Below, in pieces: positions 1 through 9,081 of a stretch of 64,000 nucleotides of DNA (the stretch's first letter is position 1; each line of letters begins with the position of its first letter). Below the pieces are notes generated by a model. It saw only the letters and a list, made by a program, of their open reading frames with translations. It ran no database searches and was not told the origin of the DNA. This DNA comes from Microbacterium terregens (GTDB taxonomy: Bacteria; Actinomycetota; Actinomycetes; Actinomycetales; Microbacteriaceae): contig NZ_BAAAWH010000001.1 in NCBI RefSeq assembly GCF_039534975.1, positions 3,162,001 through 3,226,000 of the forward strand, given 5' to 3'. The position numbers and the translations under genes were made by a program.

Positions 1-1253
1 GAACAGCGGACTTCGATCTGCTCGGTCGCCTCTCCGAGGGTGCGACCGCGGGTGCGGCGACGACTCTGCTGGCCGACGGCCGCGCGCGCGGCGCCGTTCT
101 CGTGTCCACCTGCAACCGCATCGAGGCCTACCTGGACGTCGCGCCGGGAGCGGACACGAGCGTCGCCGAGGCCACGCTGCGCACGCTCGCCGGAACGGCG
201 GACCTGCCGCATGACGCGTTGCGCGAACGCGCACAAGTGCTGTCGGGGGCGCCCGCACTCCATCACCTGTTCGCCGTGACATCCGGGTTGGAGTCGCTCG
301 CCGTCGGTGAGGAGGAGATCGCCGGCCAGGTGCGCCGCGCCTATGAGGCTGCCCGTGAGGCCAGCTCGACGACGCCGGAACTCGATACCGCGTTCCAGCG
401 CGCAGCCAAGGTCTCCCGCGATGTGCGCTCGGCGACGTCTCTCGGAAAAGCCGGGCGCTCGCTCGTCCAGTTCGCGCTGCAGCTGGCGGGCACGCGCCTG
501 ACCGACTGGCGCCAGACACGCGTGCTGATCGTCGGGACAGGAAACTACGCGGCGACGACGGTCGCGGCGCTACGGACACTCGGTGTCTCCGAGCTCTCCG
601 TCTACTCGCTGACCGGCCGTGCCGAGAAGTTCGCCAAGAGCTACGGGGTCCGCCCCGAGCGGGGGCTGCGGGATGCCGTCGCCGCCGCCGACGTCATCAT
701 CACGTGCACCAACACCTACTCGCTGACGGTCGAGGAGATCCCCGACGACGCACGCCGGACGATCATCGATCTCGGACTGCCTCGCAACGTCGACCCCGCG
801 GTCGGCAGGCTCCCGGGAGTCGAGCTCATGGACCTCGAGCTCATCGCCACCCACGCGCGCCTGCCCAAACTCGCCCCCGATGCGACGGCGCGGCAGCTCG
901 TTTCGTCCGCGGCCGACGCGTTCGCCGCCGAGCAGACCGCGGCCCCTGCCATCGTCGCTTTCCGCTCCCACGTCTTCGACGCCCTCGACAGCGAACTCGC
1001 ACGGCTCGCGTCGAAGTCCGTTCCCCCGGAGCAGGCCGCGGCCGTCACGCAGGCCTTGCGCCACTTCGCCGGGGCGCTCCTGCACGACCCGACCCAGCGC
1101 GCCCGCGAACTGGCAGCGCGCGGGCACGTGGGTCAGTTCGAGGCGGGGCTGGCCGCTGTCTTCGGGATCGACGCGACGAGCGCGCGCGGCACGATCACGC
1201 CGCTCCGGCCGCCCGCGACCGAAACAGGCGCCGCCGAGACCGGCAGCGCCTGA
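1..1253 (+). CDS. hemA: Glutamyl-tRNA reductase, 5'-truncated by window edge
   Basis: Catalyses NADPH-dependent reduction of glutamyl-tRNA(Glu) to glutamate-1-semialdehyde, the first committed step of C5-pathway haem synthesis. The open frame is already running at the window edge (first full codon at base 3), so the true start lies upstream. The GTG at 102 is an internal valine inside the conserved STCNR motif, whose Cys is the expected thioester nucleophile. Other family marks are the GEEEIAGQV stretch and a nucleotide-binding IVGTGNYAA loop followed by the C-terminal dimerisation helices. Only the first few dozen residues at most are missing. The downstream neighbour is convergent, so no further hem gene is visible here. 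Confidence 0.95.
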   Translation, partial: TADFDLLGRLSEGATAGAATTLLADGRARGAVLVSTCNRIEAYLDVAPGADTSVAEATLRTLAGTADLPHDALRERAQVLSGAPALHHLFAVTSGLESLAVGEEEIAGQVRRAYEAAREASSTTPELDTAFQRAAKVSRDVRSATSLGKAGRSLVQFALQLAGTRLTDWRQTRVLIVGTGNYAATTVAALRTLGVSELSVYSLTGRAEKFAKSYGVRPERGLRDAVAAADVIITCTNTYSLTVEEIPDDARRTIIDLGLPRNVDPAVGRLPGVELMDLELIATHARLPKLAPDATARQLVSSAADAFAAEQTAAPAIVAFRSHVFDALDSELARLASKSVPPEQAAAVTQALRHFAGALLHDPTQRARELAARGHVGQFEAGLAAVFGIDATSARGTITPLRPPATETGAAETGSA

Positions 1254-1262
1254 TCGGGTTGC

Positions 1263-2123
1263 TCACTCGTTCGTCACGGCCTCGTTGATCGCCCATCCGT
1301 CGCCGGAGGGCACCACGATGTATGCGTAGCGGTCCTCATACTCGACCGGCTGGTCCACCGGAGTCCCCTCCGCGTCGACGAGGCTGGAGTACGTCTCCGT
1401 CGTCTCGACGCGGATCTGCTCGTCCTGGGACTGGACCGAGGTCACGTTCACCTCATAGTTCTGGACAGAGTCGATGAAGCCCTGAGATGCGGCCGAGAAC
1501 GCGGCGCAGTCCACGAGTTCCAGCGCCGCGCGCAGACTCTCGGTCGTGGCCGCGGTGAACTTGTCGCAGTCGTTGGTGCGCCACGCCTCGTCATACTGCT
1601 CCACCGCCGCGACCGCCGCGGCCTCGTCCTCGGCGTTGCCGCCGCTGCCGCCGCCCGCGAGGTTGCCCATGACCATGGGGATGAGCACCGTGGCGAGGAT
1701 GACCACGCCCAGGAGCACGATGCCCAGCACGACCCAGAGGATCCAGAGCTTGGACTTCTTGGGCTCGGTCGCCGCGATGAACGCCCCTGAGGGCGCCTGT
1801 CCGCCGGGGAACCCGCCCGGGTATCCGGGGGGTGTCGCCGCGGGGTCCGCACCCTCGGGCGCCGCATCGAACCAACTGGCTGACGCCGGCGCGGACGTGC
1901 GACGCGCGTCGCTCAGCGTCGGCGCAGCGGGCGGGACGGAGTCCCCATCCGCGGGCGGATCCACTGGCGCAGCGAGGAGCACATCGTCGGCGGACGCGCC
2001 CGGTGCGCGCGGAACGGCGGTCTCGGCATCCGGAGTCTGCACGTGCTCGGTCCACTGGGTACCGTCCCACCAGCGCAGCGCGCCGCGTTCGTCGTCGTAC
2101 CAGCCGGGTGGTGTCGTGGCCAT
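1263..2123 (-). CDS. DUF2510 membrane protein with NTF2-like tail
   Basis: Protein of 286 residues. The N-terminus (about residues 5-30) is a DUF2510 domain, recognisable by PPGWYDD...LRWWDGTQWT. A low-complexity Ala/Pro linker follows, then one strong membrane segment at about residues 128-152 (LWILWVVLGIVLLG). The exported C-terminal part begins AAAVAAVEQYDEAW and resembles the NTF2/DUF4878 fold found in many actinobacterial surface proteins. Function is unknown; DUF2510 occurs in membrane-anchored proteins of Actinobacteria. It is convergent with hemA with a 9-base gap, and its start (ATG) is 130 bases from the divergent cls start. Confidence 0.85.
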   Translation of the reverse strand: MATTPPGWYDDERGALRWWDGTQWTEHVQTPDAETAVPRAPGASADDVLLAAPVDPPADGDSVPPAAPTLSDARRTSAPASASWFDAAPEGADPAATPPGYPGGFPGGQAPSGAFIAATEPKKSKLWILWVVLGIVLLGVVILATVLIPMVMGNLAGGGSGGNAEDEAAAVAAVEQYDEAWRTNDCDKFTAATTESLRAALELVDCAAFSAASQGFIDSVQNYEVNVTSVQSQDEQIRVETTETYSSLVDAEGTPVDQPVEYEDRYAYIVVPSGDGWAINEAVTNE

Positions 2124-2253
2124 GCGCTCGTCCCTCTCACGCCGTCACCAGTGCGGCTTCGGGTCTTTGTTCGAGCCTAACCGAGGCCCTGGGGGCGCCG
2201 TCCAGCCTCGTTTCCCCGCGCAGGACCTCCGCAGGCGGTAGCCTGACGCCGAT

Positions 2254-3723
2254 ATGGATGCGTTCGGCACCAACCTCGTCTGGATCGCCGCGGCTCTGGT
2301 GGACCTCGCGATCAAGATCGCCGCGCTCATCATCATCCCGAGACGCCGGAAACCGACCGCCGCGATGGCGTGGCTGCTGGCGATCTTCCTCATCCCGTAC
2401 GTTGGGATCCTGCTGTTCCTTCTGATCGGCTCCTTCCGGCTGCCGAAGAAGCGCCGCGCGCAGCAGCAGCGGATCAACGAGCTGATCGCCGAGCGCGTGG
2501 CCGGGCGGAACGAACCCGCGGAGGCGGCGGGCTGGCCGCGCTGGTTCCAGCGTGTGGTCGACCAGAACCTGAGGCTGACCGCGCTGCCCGCGGTCGGAGG
2601 GAACAGCGCGACCCTCCTGGGCGATTACCGCGGGTCGATCGACGCCATGGCGGCCGAGATCGACACGGCGACATCGTTCGTGCACGTCGAGTTCTTCATC
2701 GTGGCGTGGGATGACACGACCCGCGGATTCTTCTCCGCGATGGAGCGCGCCATCGCGCGCGGGGTGACCGTGCGGCTCCTGGCAGACCACCTTCCGTCGG
2801 CGAAGATCCCCGGCAGCAAGGAGACCTTCGCCGAACTGGATCGCATCGGCGTGACGTGGTCGTGGATGCTGCCGGTCATGCCGTTCAAGGGCAAGTACCA
2901 GCGCCCCGACCTCCGCAACCACCGCAAGCTCGTCGTGGTCGACGGCCGCGTGGCGTTCATGGGATCGCAGAACCTGATCGCCCGCACGTACGACTCGCCG
3001 AAGAACATCAAGCGCGGCCTGCAGTGGCAGGAGCTCATGAGCCGCCTGACCGGCCCGGTGGTGGCATCGGTCAACGCCGTCTTCCTCTCCGACTGGATGA
3101 TCGAGACCGGCGAGTTCCTCGACAGGGAGCACGTGCCGGCGGCGGAGCTGCCCCGCAGCACCTCGCCCGATGAGCTCGTGTGCCAGGTGGTGCCGAGCGG
3201 GCCGGCGTACCCGACGGAGAACAACCTGCGGATGTTCCTGTCGCTCATCTACGGCGCGACCGAGCGGGTCATCATCACGAGCCCGTACTTCGTCCCCGAC
3301 GAAGCCATGGTGTACGCGATCACCACCGCGTGCCAGCGGGGGCTGGAGGTGCAGCTGTTCGTCTCGGAGATCGGCGACCAGGGGCTGGTCTATCACGCGC
3401 AACGCTCGTACTACAGCGACCTCCTCGAGGCCGGGGTGCGGATCTTCCTCTATCCCGCGCCTTACATCCTGCACGCCAAGCACTTGTCGATCGACGATGA
3501 CATCGCGTTCATCGGGTCGAGCAACATGGACATCCGCTCGTTCAGCCTCAACGCCGAATCCTCGCTCCTCGTGCGCGGTCGATCCTTCGTGGCGGATATG
3601 CGCGCGGTGGAGCAGGGCTACCGGGATGCCGGGCGCGAACTCACCCTCGAGGCGTGGCGGCGCGAGCCGACGAGAGCGACCTTCCTGGACGGCCTCGCGC
3701 GGCTGACGTCAGCGCTGAACTGA
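2254..3723 (+). CDS. cls: Cardiolipin synthase (phospholipase D family)
   Basis: Membrane enzyme of 489 residues that forms cardiolipin from phosphatidylglycerol. Two N-terminal hydrophobic segments (about residues 5-25 and 35-60, the PLDc_N region) anchor it. Two complete HKD catalytic motifs are present: HRKLVVVD starting at His223 and HAKHLSID starting at His407, each followed by the usual GS-N residues. Length fits bacterial Cls. The ATG has no clear ribosome binding site, but a TAGCCT box at 2239-2244 lies 9 bases upstream, which suggests a leaderless or near-leaderless transcript. Confidence 0.95.
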   Translation: MDAFGTNLVWIAAALVDLAIKIAALIIIPRRRKPTAAMAWLLAIFLIPYVGILLFLLIGSFRLPKKRRAQQQRINELIAERVAGRNEPAEAAGWPRWFQRVVDQNLRLTALPAVGGNSATLLGDYRGSIDAMAAEIDTATSFVHVEFFIVAWDDTTRGFFSAMERAIARGVTVRLLADHLPSAKIPGSKETFAELDRIGVTWSWMLPVMPFKGKYQRPDLRNHRKLVVVDGRVAFMGSQNLIARTYDSPKNIKRGLQWQELMSRLTGPVVASVNAVFLSDWMIETGEFLDREHVPAAELPRSTSPDELVCQVVPSGPAYPTENNLRMFLSLIYGATERVIITSPYFVPDEAMVYAITTACQRGLEVQLFVSEIGDQGLVYHAQRSYYSDLLEAGVRIFLYPAPYILHAKHLSIDDDIAFIGSSNMDIRSFSLNAESSLLVRGRSFVADMRAVEQGYRDAGRELTLEAWRREPTRATFLDGLARLTSALN

Positions 3724-3735
3724 CCGGTGGGCCTC

Positions 3736-5094
3736 TCAGGCGAACGCGAAGACGGGCGGGAAGACGATCATCACGATGAGGGCCCAGCCCAGGTAGACCG
3801 GCAGATATCCGGTCTGCCAGTTCTCCAGCCGTGCGGGACGGATTCTCCCGCGAAGGATGCCGGTGAGCAGGTATGCCGACCACGCCAGGTTGATCAGCAG
3901 GAGGACGTTGAGCCCCAGCGAGGCCATCTTGTTCGCGCTGAATCCGAACGCGCCGATCCTCGCCACCATCGCGATCAGCACGAGCAGGTCCACGACGATG
4001 GCGCTGGAGACCATCAGCAGCTGCAGACGCTCGAACCATCCCGGTTTCGCCTCGGGGTTGCGCGCTGACAGCGAATACAGCAGCAGCCCGAGCACGACGA
4101 TCAGGACCACGTCGAAGATGATCAGCAGGTCGCGGCTGGTCTCGAGCAGGTCGCGCTGGATCAGCGCCGCCACGACGAGGGCGAGCAGCATGACGGTGAA
4201 CAGCGGGGTGAACAGCTTGGTGAGCACCGGCGCGATGTTCTCGATGACGCTCTGCTTCGCCTCGACCAGGCCCGCGGCGACGATCACCGCGCCGGCCGCG
4301 CCGCACGGGATGATCCACTCCGCGAGCACGGTGCCGGCATCCAGTCCGATGGCGCCGAAGACTCCGAGGGTCAACGCGACCAGCACCGCTCCGCCGAGCG
4401 CGATGAGGGTGTAATAGACGACCCACTCCCCCGTGAAGCGGATGAAATCCATCCGGACGGTGTCCGATCGCCACAGCCCGCCGGCGTATGCCACGCCCGC
4501 CGCCAGCCACAGCACGACCAGTGCGTGACCGGCCGCGAGGAACAGCGTCATGCCGTCCGGGGCGAAGGGGTAGACGTTCAGGACGACCGCGGTCATGGCG
4601 AACGCCGCCGCGACGGCGATCGTCACCGCGGCGGACGCGCGCCGCGTCCACACGAAGTACGCGGCGAGGAAGGGCAGCACCAGAAGACCGACGTTCAGAA
4701 GGTAGAAATCCGGGTCGGCGGAGACCGTCGCCCCGAAAAATGACGGCACCTTCACCGCGAGCCCGGCGCCCACCGCCAGGCCGGCGACCAGCAGGAACGG
4801 TCGTCGTCGCCGTGCGGGCTGAGGCGAGTCGTCGATCACGAGCTGCTTCCACAGCCGATCCGAATGCTCGCGGGCATACTCCCGCGACACGTCGTCGAGG
4901 CTGCCGATGCGTCTGATCGCCACGAGGAACGCCTCCTCCTCGCTCAGGCCGGCGCGTACGAGGTCGTCGACCTGGTCACGCAGGTGGCCCTCCAGCTCGT
5001 CGACGTCCGCGCCGGCGACCGCCCGCCGCCGACGCAGGTACTGAGTCCACGACGCGATCTGCGCCTCCAGGCCCGAATCCTGATCCACGCTCAT
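3736..5094 (-). CDS. Permease-prefix-domain multispanning membrane protein
   Basis: Protein of 452 residues starting MSVDQDSG. I chose this ATG over the longer open frame because it overlaps the PadR stop codon (ATGA at 5091-5094) and has a G-rich ribosome binding site. About 70 N-terminal cytoplasmic residues (LEGHLRDQVDDLV...GLSEEEAFLVAIRRIGSLDDVS) match the 'permease prefix'/HAAS-type helical domain. About 9-10 membrane segments follow. Such proteins usually sit behind a PadR repressor, as here, and the pair is thought to respond to envelope stress or antibiotics. The substrate is unknown. A second PadR/prefix-domain pair is at 56539-57844. Confidence 0.85.
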   Translation of the reverse strand: MSVDQDSGLEAQIASWTQYLRRRRAVAGADVDELEGHLRDQVDDLVRAGLSEEEAFLVAIRRIGSLDDVSREYAREHSDRLWKQLVIDDSPQPARRRRPFLLVAGLAVGAGLAVKVPSFFGATVSADPDFYLLNVGLLVLPFLAAYFVWTRRASAAVTIAVAAAFAMTAVVLNVYPFAPDGMTLFLAAGHALVVLWLAAGVAYAGGLWRSDTVRMDFIRFTGEWVVYYTLIALGGAVLVALTLGVFGAIGLDAGTVLAEWIIPCGAAGAVIVAAGLVEAKQSVIENIAPVLTKLFTPLFTVMLLALVVAALIQRDLLETSRDLLIIFDVVLIVVLGLLLYSLSARNPEAKPGWFERLQLLMVSSAIVVDLLVLIAMVARIGAFGFSANKMASLGLNVLLLINLAWSAYLLTGILRGRIRPARLENWQTGYLPVYLGWALIVMIVFPPVFAFA

Positions 5095-5462
5095 GCCCCC
5101 ACCGGGCTGACGGCGAGCCGGCGCGGGCCGTCGGATGGCGGCATCCACACCTTCTCAAGCGCGTTGCTGACGGCAGACCACTGGCGACGCTGCTCGGCCA
5201 GTACGGCACGACCGTCGGCGCTGAGAAGGTAGTGCTTGCGACGTCGTCCGGACGGGGCGGCATGCCAGGCCGACTCGACGTAGCCCAGCCGCTCGAGCCG
5301 ATGAAGGAGGGGGTAGAGCATGCCATCGCTCCAGGACAGTTCGCCCTCGGAGAGCTGCTCCACTCGCTGCAGGATCGCGTAGCCATACGACTCCCCCTCG
5401 GCGAGGATGCCGAGGACCAGCGGAGTGGCGGCCGCCGCGACCAGGTCTTTGCCGATGTGCAT
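5091..5462 (-). CDS. PadR family transcriptional regulator
   Basis: Protein of 123 residues with the PadR winged-helix fold: LVLGILAEGESYGYAI, then the wing sequence GMLYPLLHRLERLGYV and a GRRRKHYLLSADGRAVL segment, ending in a short dimerisation helix. It is the first gene of a two-gene operon with the prefix-domain membrane protein, overlapping it by 4 bases. It probably represses its own operon; direct repeats of TACATAGA lie just upstream of its start and could be the operator. The ligand is not predictable. Confidence 0.9.
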   Translation of the reverse strand: MHIGKDLVAAAATPLVLGILAEGESYGYAILQRVEQLSEGELSWSDGMLYPLLHRLERLGYVESAWHAAPSGRRRKHYLLSADGRAVLAEQRRQWSAVSNALEKVWMPPSDGPRRLAVSPVGA

Positions 5463-5480
5463 GCCGTCTCCTCCGCCCGA

Positions 5481-5505
5481 TACATAGAGCTGTTAGGTAC
5501 ATAGA
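5481..5505 (-). promoter_or_regulatory. Direct repeat upstream of padR (possible operator/promoter)
   Basis: TACATAGA occurs at 5481-5488 and again at 5498-5505, a 17-base period, 19-43 bases before the PadR start. On the coding strand this reads TCTATGTA twice and supplies TATGTA as a possible -10 box. Position and A/T-richness against a GC-rich background suggest the padR promoter and self-repression site; this is inference. Confidence 0.4.
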
Positions 5506-5606
5506 AGCACAAGGTATCCCGATCGCCAAGTGCGATCTCGCACGAGCCCTCTGGCGCTGCGCACCATGGTGCTGAAAGCTGGGCGGATCAGGCAGGAGGC
5601 CCTCTC

Positions 5607-5972
5607 ATGGCAGCGCACACCATTCAGGTCCGTCGGGTCTATGAGGAGCCGCTCGCAAGCGACGGCACACGCGTTCTCGTGGACCGGCTGTGGCCACGAG
5701 GCCTCAGCAAGGAAAAAGCACACCTCGACGAGTGGCTCAAGGACATCGCGCCCTCGACCGAACTGCGCCAGTGGTACGCCCACGTTCCCGAGCGCTTCCC
5801 CGAGTTCACGAAACGGTACGCCGCCGAACTCGAGATGCCGGATCAGGCTCCCCGCCTGCAGGATCTGCGTGACCTCGCCGCCAGCGGGGCGGTGACCCTG
5901 CTCACCGCGACGAAGGACGCCGACATCAGCGAAGCCGCTGTTCTCGCGCAGATCCTGCGTCAGAAACCGTGA
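5607..5972 (+). CDS. DUF488 family protein
   Basis: Protein of 121 residues matching the DUF488 family: VRRVYEEP near the start, then the hallmark RVLVDRLWPRGLSKE, the DIAPSTELRQWY segment and a C-terminal LLTATKD. The biochemical function of this small family is not established; some members were suggested to act on or bind nucleic acids or iron. The start is preceded by GGCAGGAGG, a good ribosome binding site at about 10 bases. It stands alone, divergent from padR. Confidence 0.9.
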   Translation: MAAHTIQVRRVYEEPLASDGTRVLVDRLWPRGLSKEKAHLDEWLKDIAPSTELRQWYAHVPERFPEFTKRYAAELEMPDQAPRLQDLRDLAASGAVTLLTATKDADISEAAVLAQILRQKP

Positions 5973-6128
5973 CCGATCCAGCATTCGCGGGCACCCCCGG
6001 ACCGTGCGGCAGACCCCTGGCGAGCCGCCGGTCGTGGTCCTATTCTGTGCGATGAGCGTCTGGCACCGCGCGGGCGCAGACCCGACCGAAAGCGTCGTCA
6101 CGCGGCGCCCGTCAGAAATGGAAGCCAG

Positions 6129-6863
6129 ATGCCGGAAAGCAGCAAGCCCACCATCGTCCTCGTCCACGGCGCCTGGGCCGATGCGTCGAGCTGGAACAAC
6201 GTCATCGTCCCCTTGCAGGCCCAGGGGTACCAGGTACTCGCTCCCCCGAACGAGCTTCGCGGTGTCACCTCGGATGCCGCATACATCGCCTCGTTCCTCG
6301 CACAACGCACGTCAGGGCCGGTCATCCTCGTCGGACACTCGTACGGCGGTGTGGTCATCACGAATGCCGGGGCTCGGGGAGGGGATGTGAAGGCGCTGGT
6401 GTATGTCGACGCGTTCATTCCCGACGACGGTGAGAACGTCGTCACGATCCTCGATGGCTCCACCTCGGCCCTCGCCGCCGCAGATCCCACGACAGTGCTC
6501 GAGGTCGCCGGCTACCCAGGAGCCCCGGAAGGCGTGGCCGAGGCTTTCCTCAAGCCGGACACCGCGCACAACTTCTTCGCGCAGGATCTCCCCGAGGCCG
6601 ACCGCTGGGTCATCGTGGCCACGCAGCGTCCGATCTCGTTCTTGGCGAACGTGGAGCCGACGGTGGCACCGGCGTGGAGGTCGATTCCCAGCTGGGCCGT
6701 CCTGGGCACCCAGGACCGGGTCATCCCGATCGATGTGCAGCGCCGTATGGCTGAGCGCGCCGGCGCCATGATCACCGAGGTGGACGCCTCGCACGTCTCG
6801 ATGGTCTCGCACCCCGATGTGGTGCTCGCCACGATCCAGGCTGCCGTCGACGCGACCAGCTGA
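6129..6863 (+). CDS. Alpha/beta hydrolase
   Basis: Soluble alpha/beta-fold hydrolase of 244 residues. The oxyanion motif VHGAWADASSW is near residue 13, the nucleophile elbow GHSYGG near residue 73, the acidic residue in LGTQDRVIP and the catalytic His in DASHVSM near the C-terminus, so the triad is complete. The sequence type (HGAWADASSW ... GHSYGGVVI) is the one found in EstC-like esterases of Actinobacteria and Proteobacteria. The natural substrate cannot be inferred. It is convergent with the SulP gene, with a 15-base gap. Confidence 0.9.
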   Translation: MPESSKPTIVLVHGAWADASSWNNVIVPLQAQGYQVLAPPNELRGVTSDAAYIASFLAQRTSGPVILVGHSYGGVVITNAGARGGDVKALVYVDAFIPDDGENVVTILDGSTSALAAADPTTVLEVAGYPGAPEGVAEAFLKPDTAHNFFAQDLPEADRWVIVATQRPISFLANVEPTVAPAWRSIPSWAVLGTQDRVIPIDVQRRMAERAGAMITEVDASHVSMVSHPDVVLATIQAAVDATS

Positions 6864-6878
6864 CGGGAGGGTGCATCG

Positions 6879-8387
6879 TCAGCGGACGGTCAGCCGCCCG
6901 TGGAACGCCGTCGACGCGTCGTCCATGCCGTCGATCACCACCGTCTTGCCGTACCGCTCGTATTTCGTGACGACCGCGTCCAAAGCGGCGACGGTGGAAG
7001 CGTCCCACACGCGCGCGTCGGACAGATCGATGATGACTCGGTCCGGATCCTGCGCGTAGTCGAACTGCGTGGTGAGGTCGTTGCTGGAGGCGAAGAACAG
7101 CTCTCCGGCGACCGTGTAGCGCACCGTGGCCGCCGTCTCTTCGGGCGCGGCCACTCGGGTCACCGTGACGAAGTGCGCGACCCGGCGCGCGAACAGGACC
7201 ATCGCGGCGACCACGCCGGCGCCGACGCCCAGCGCAAGGTTGTGACTCCACACCGTGACCGCCACGGTGAGGACCATGACGAGCGTCTCGCTCTTCGGCA
7301 TGCGCTTCAGCGTGGACGGACGGATGCTGTGCCAGTCGAAGGTCGACACGGCCACGACGATCATCACCGCCACGAGCGCCGCCATCGGGATGACGGCGAC
7401 GATGTCGCCGAGGACGACGACGAGCACGAGCAGGAACACCCCGGCGAGGAACGTCGAGATGCGCGTCCGGGCGCCCGAGGATTTGACGTTGATCATGGTC
7501 TGGCCGATCATCGCGCAGCCGCCCATGCCGCCGAACAAGCCGGAGAGGATGTTCGCCGCACCCTGGCCGAAGGCCTCGCGGGTCTTGCGGGAGTGCGTGT
7601 CGGTGATGTCGTCGACGAGCTTCGCCGTCAGAAGCGACTCCAGCAGTCCGACGATGGCCATCGCCGTGGCATATGGCGCGATGATGCCCAGCGTCTCCCA
7701 GGTCAGCGGGATGTCCGGAAGGAACAGCTCGGGCAGACTCTGCGGCAGCTCTCCCTGATCACCGACGGTGGGTACGTTGAGCCCGAACACGATGGCGGCA
7801 CCGGTGAGCAGGACGATCGCGACCAGCGGCGGCGGGATCGCCTTGGTGATCCGCGGCATCAGATACATGATCAGCAGACCCACCACCACCAGCGGGTAGA
7901 CCAGCCATGGCACGCCGATCAGCTGCGGGAGCTGAGAGACGAAGACCAGGATGGCGAGGGCGTTGACGAAGCCCACCATGACGCTGCGCGGAATGAAACG
8001 CATGAGCTTCGCCACCCCGAGCGTGGCGAGCACGATCTGGATGACGCCGCCCAGCAGGACGGTGGCGATGAAATAGTCCATTCCGTACTCGCGGGCGACG
8101 GGAGCGATGACCAGCGCGACGGCCGCCGTCGCGGCGGTGATCATGGCGGGTCTGCCGCCGAGGAACGCGATGGCCACCGCCATCACGAAGGAGGAGAAGA
8201 GGCCGAGGCGAGGGTCGACGCCGGCGATGATCGAGAAGGCGATCGCCTCGGGGATCAGCGCGATCGCCACCACCAGCCCGGCAAGCACCTCCCGCGTCAG
8301 GAGGCGGGGGCTGCGCAGCGCCTGCAGCACCGTGGGCTCGATGCGATATCTGCTCGGTCGGTCAGGCGTGGGGACCACGGCGGACAT
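6879..8387 (-). CDS. SulP family anion transporter with STAS domain
   Basis: Protein of 502 residues starting MSAVVPTP, with AAGGAGTCCC just upstream as ribosome binding site; the longer upstream frame lacks membrane-protein character. Around 10-12 membrane segments carry SulP hallmarks such as ALIPEAIAFSIIAGVDP and GGRPAMITAATAAVALV. A C-terminal STAS domain is visible from about residue 410 (VAGELFFASSNDL ... DASTVAALDAV). Family members move sulfate, bicarbonate or other anions, often with Na+ or H+. The NAxxG-type core looks closest to bacterial BicA/SulP proteins, but the substrate is not decidable from sequence. Confidence 0.92.
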   Translation of the reverse strand: MSAVVPTPDRPSRYRIEPTVLQALRSPRLLTREVLAGLVVAIALIPEAIAFSIIAGVDPRLGLFSSFVMAVAIAFLGGRPAMITAATAAVALVIAPVAREYGMDYFIATVLLGGVIQIVLATLGVAKLMRFIPRSVMVGFVNALAILVFVSQLPQLIGVPWLVYPLVVVGLLIMYLMPRITKAIPPPLVAIVLLTGAAIVFGLNVPTVGDQGELPQSLPELFLPDIPLTWETLGIIAPYATAMAIVGLLESLLTAKLVDDITDTHSRKTREAFGQGAANILSGLFGGMGGCAMIGQTMINVKSSGARTRISTFLAGVFLLVLVVVLGDIVAVIPMAALVAVMIVVAVSTFDWHSIRPSTLKRMPKSETLVMVLTVAVTVWSHNLALGVGAGVVAAMVLFARRVAHFVTVTRVAAPEETAATVRYTVAGELFFASSNDLTTQFDYAQDPDRVIIDLSDARVWDASTVAALDAVVTKYERYGKTVVIDGMDDASTAFHGRLTVR

Positions 8388-8732
8388 GGGACTCCTTGTG
8401 GAGCGGGCTCTCGGATGAGGGCGGGGGAAGGGGTCGCCGCGCCGACGCCCGGTGCGCACCCCGGAGGTCGGCGGCGCACGGTTCGCCAGAGGACTCGCGG
8501 CACCGAACGGCGCCGCCCAACCCTACGCGGAATGCTGAAAGGCCTGGACCCTGGCTGCCCGGACGACACCGCCGAGTTCTCCAGATGCGACCTGGCCGAA
8601 CCCGCGGCAGGGTGCGTACCATCGATGGGTGGATCGCTTCTCATCCGCCGCCGTCGAAGACGCTCGCCACGGACTCTCCGTCGCGCGGGGCGCGTGCCGG
8701 CTCGCAGGGATCCGTGATCGCGGGAGAGTCGG
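8388..8732. other. Gene-free stretch between SulP and ferredoxin
   Basis: About 345 bases between divergent genes. I see the SulP ribosome binding site at one end and a GGGAGAG ribosome binding site for the ferredoxin at the other. Short open frames here lack codon-position bias and ribosome binding sites. No convincing hairpin, RNA or repeat was recognised. Confidence 0.5.
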
Positions 8733-8972
8733 ATGAGGGTCACGATCAATCCGACCACCTGCATCGCGTCCGCGAACTGCAGTCGCATCGCTCCGCGGGT
8801 ATTCGCCAATCGGGACGAGGACGGCGGTTTCGTCAGCGTCCTGGATGAGCATCCCCCCGAAGCCGAATGGACGGCCGCGCGGGAAGCCGAGGCCTTGTGC
8901 CCATCGGCGACCATCCACCTCATCGAGGACGGCGGGCGACGCCGGTTCCTCGAGAAGATCGGCGGGGACTGA
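8733..8972 (+). CDS. Small [3Fe-4S]-type ferredoxin
   Basis: Acidic protein of 79 residues with Cys10, Cys16 and Cys56 followed by Pro. The position that would hold a fourth ligand (residue 13) is Ser, so the pattern Cys-x5-Cys...Cys-Pro fits the single [3Fe-4S] ferredoxins that pass electrons to cytochromes P450 in Actinobacteria. The usual partner, a P450 or ferredoxin reductase, is not adjacent; an FprA-type reductase is encoded at 38857-40230. GGGAGAG sits about 6 bases before the ATG. Confidence 0.9.
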   Translation: MRVTINPTTCIASANCSRIAPRVFANRDEDGGFVSVLDEHPPEAEWTAAREAEALCPSATIHLIEDGGRRRFLEKIGGD

Positions 8973-9081
8973 CGGGACGCTCGTCGCGGCAACGCGTGCG
9001 CCCCGACACCACGCCCCCTGTTCGAAGAGCCCGGACCTTCGTACGCTTGGCGGCATCCCGCGTTCACGCTGAGAGGTCGCC

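Noticed and set aside
6900..8717. 605-codon plus-strand open frame across the SulP gene
   Set aside because: Antisense shadow of the SulP transporter; His/Asp/Arg-rich with no membrane or domain pattern.
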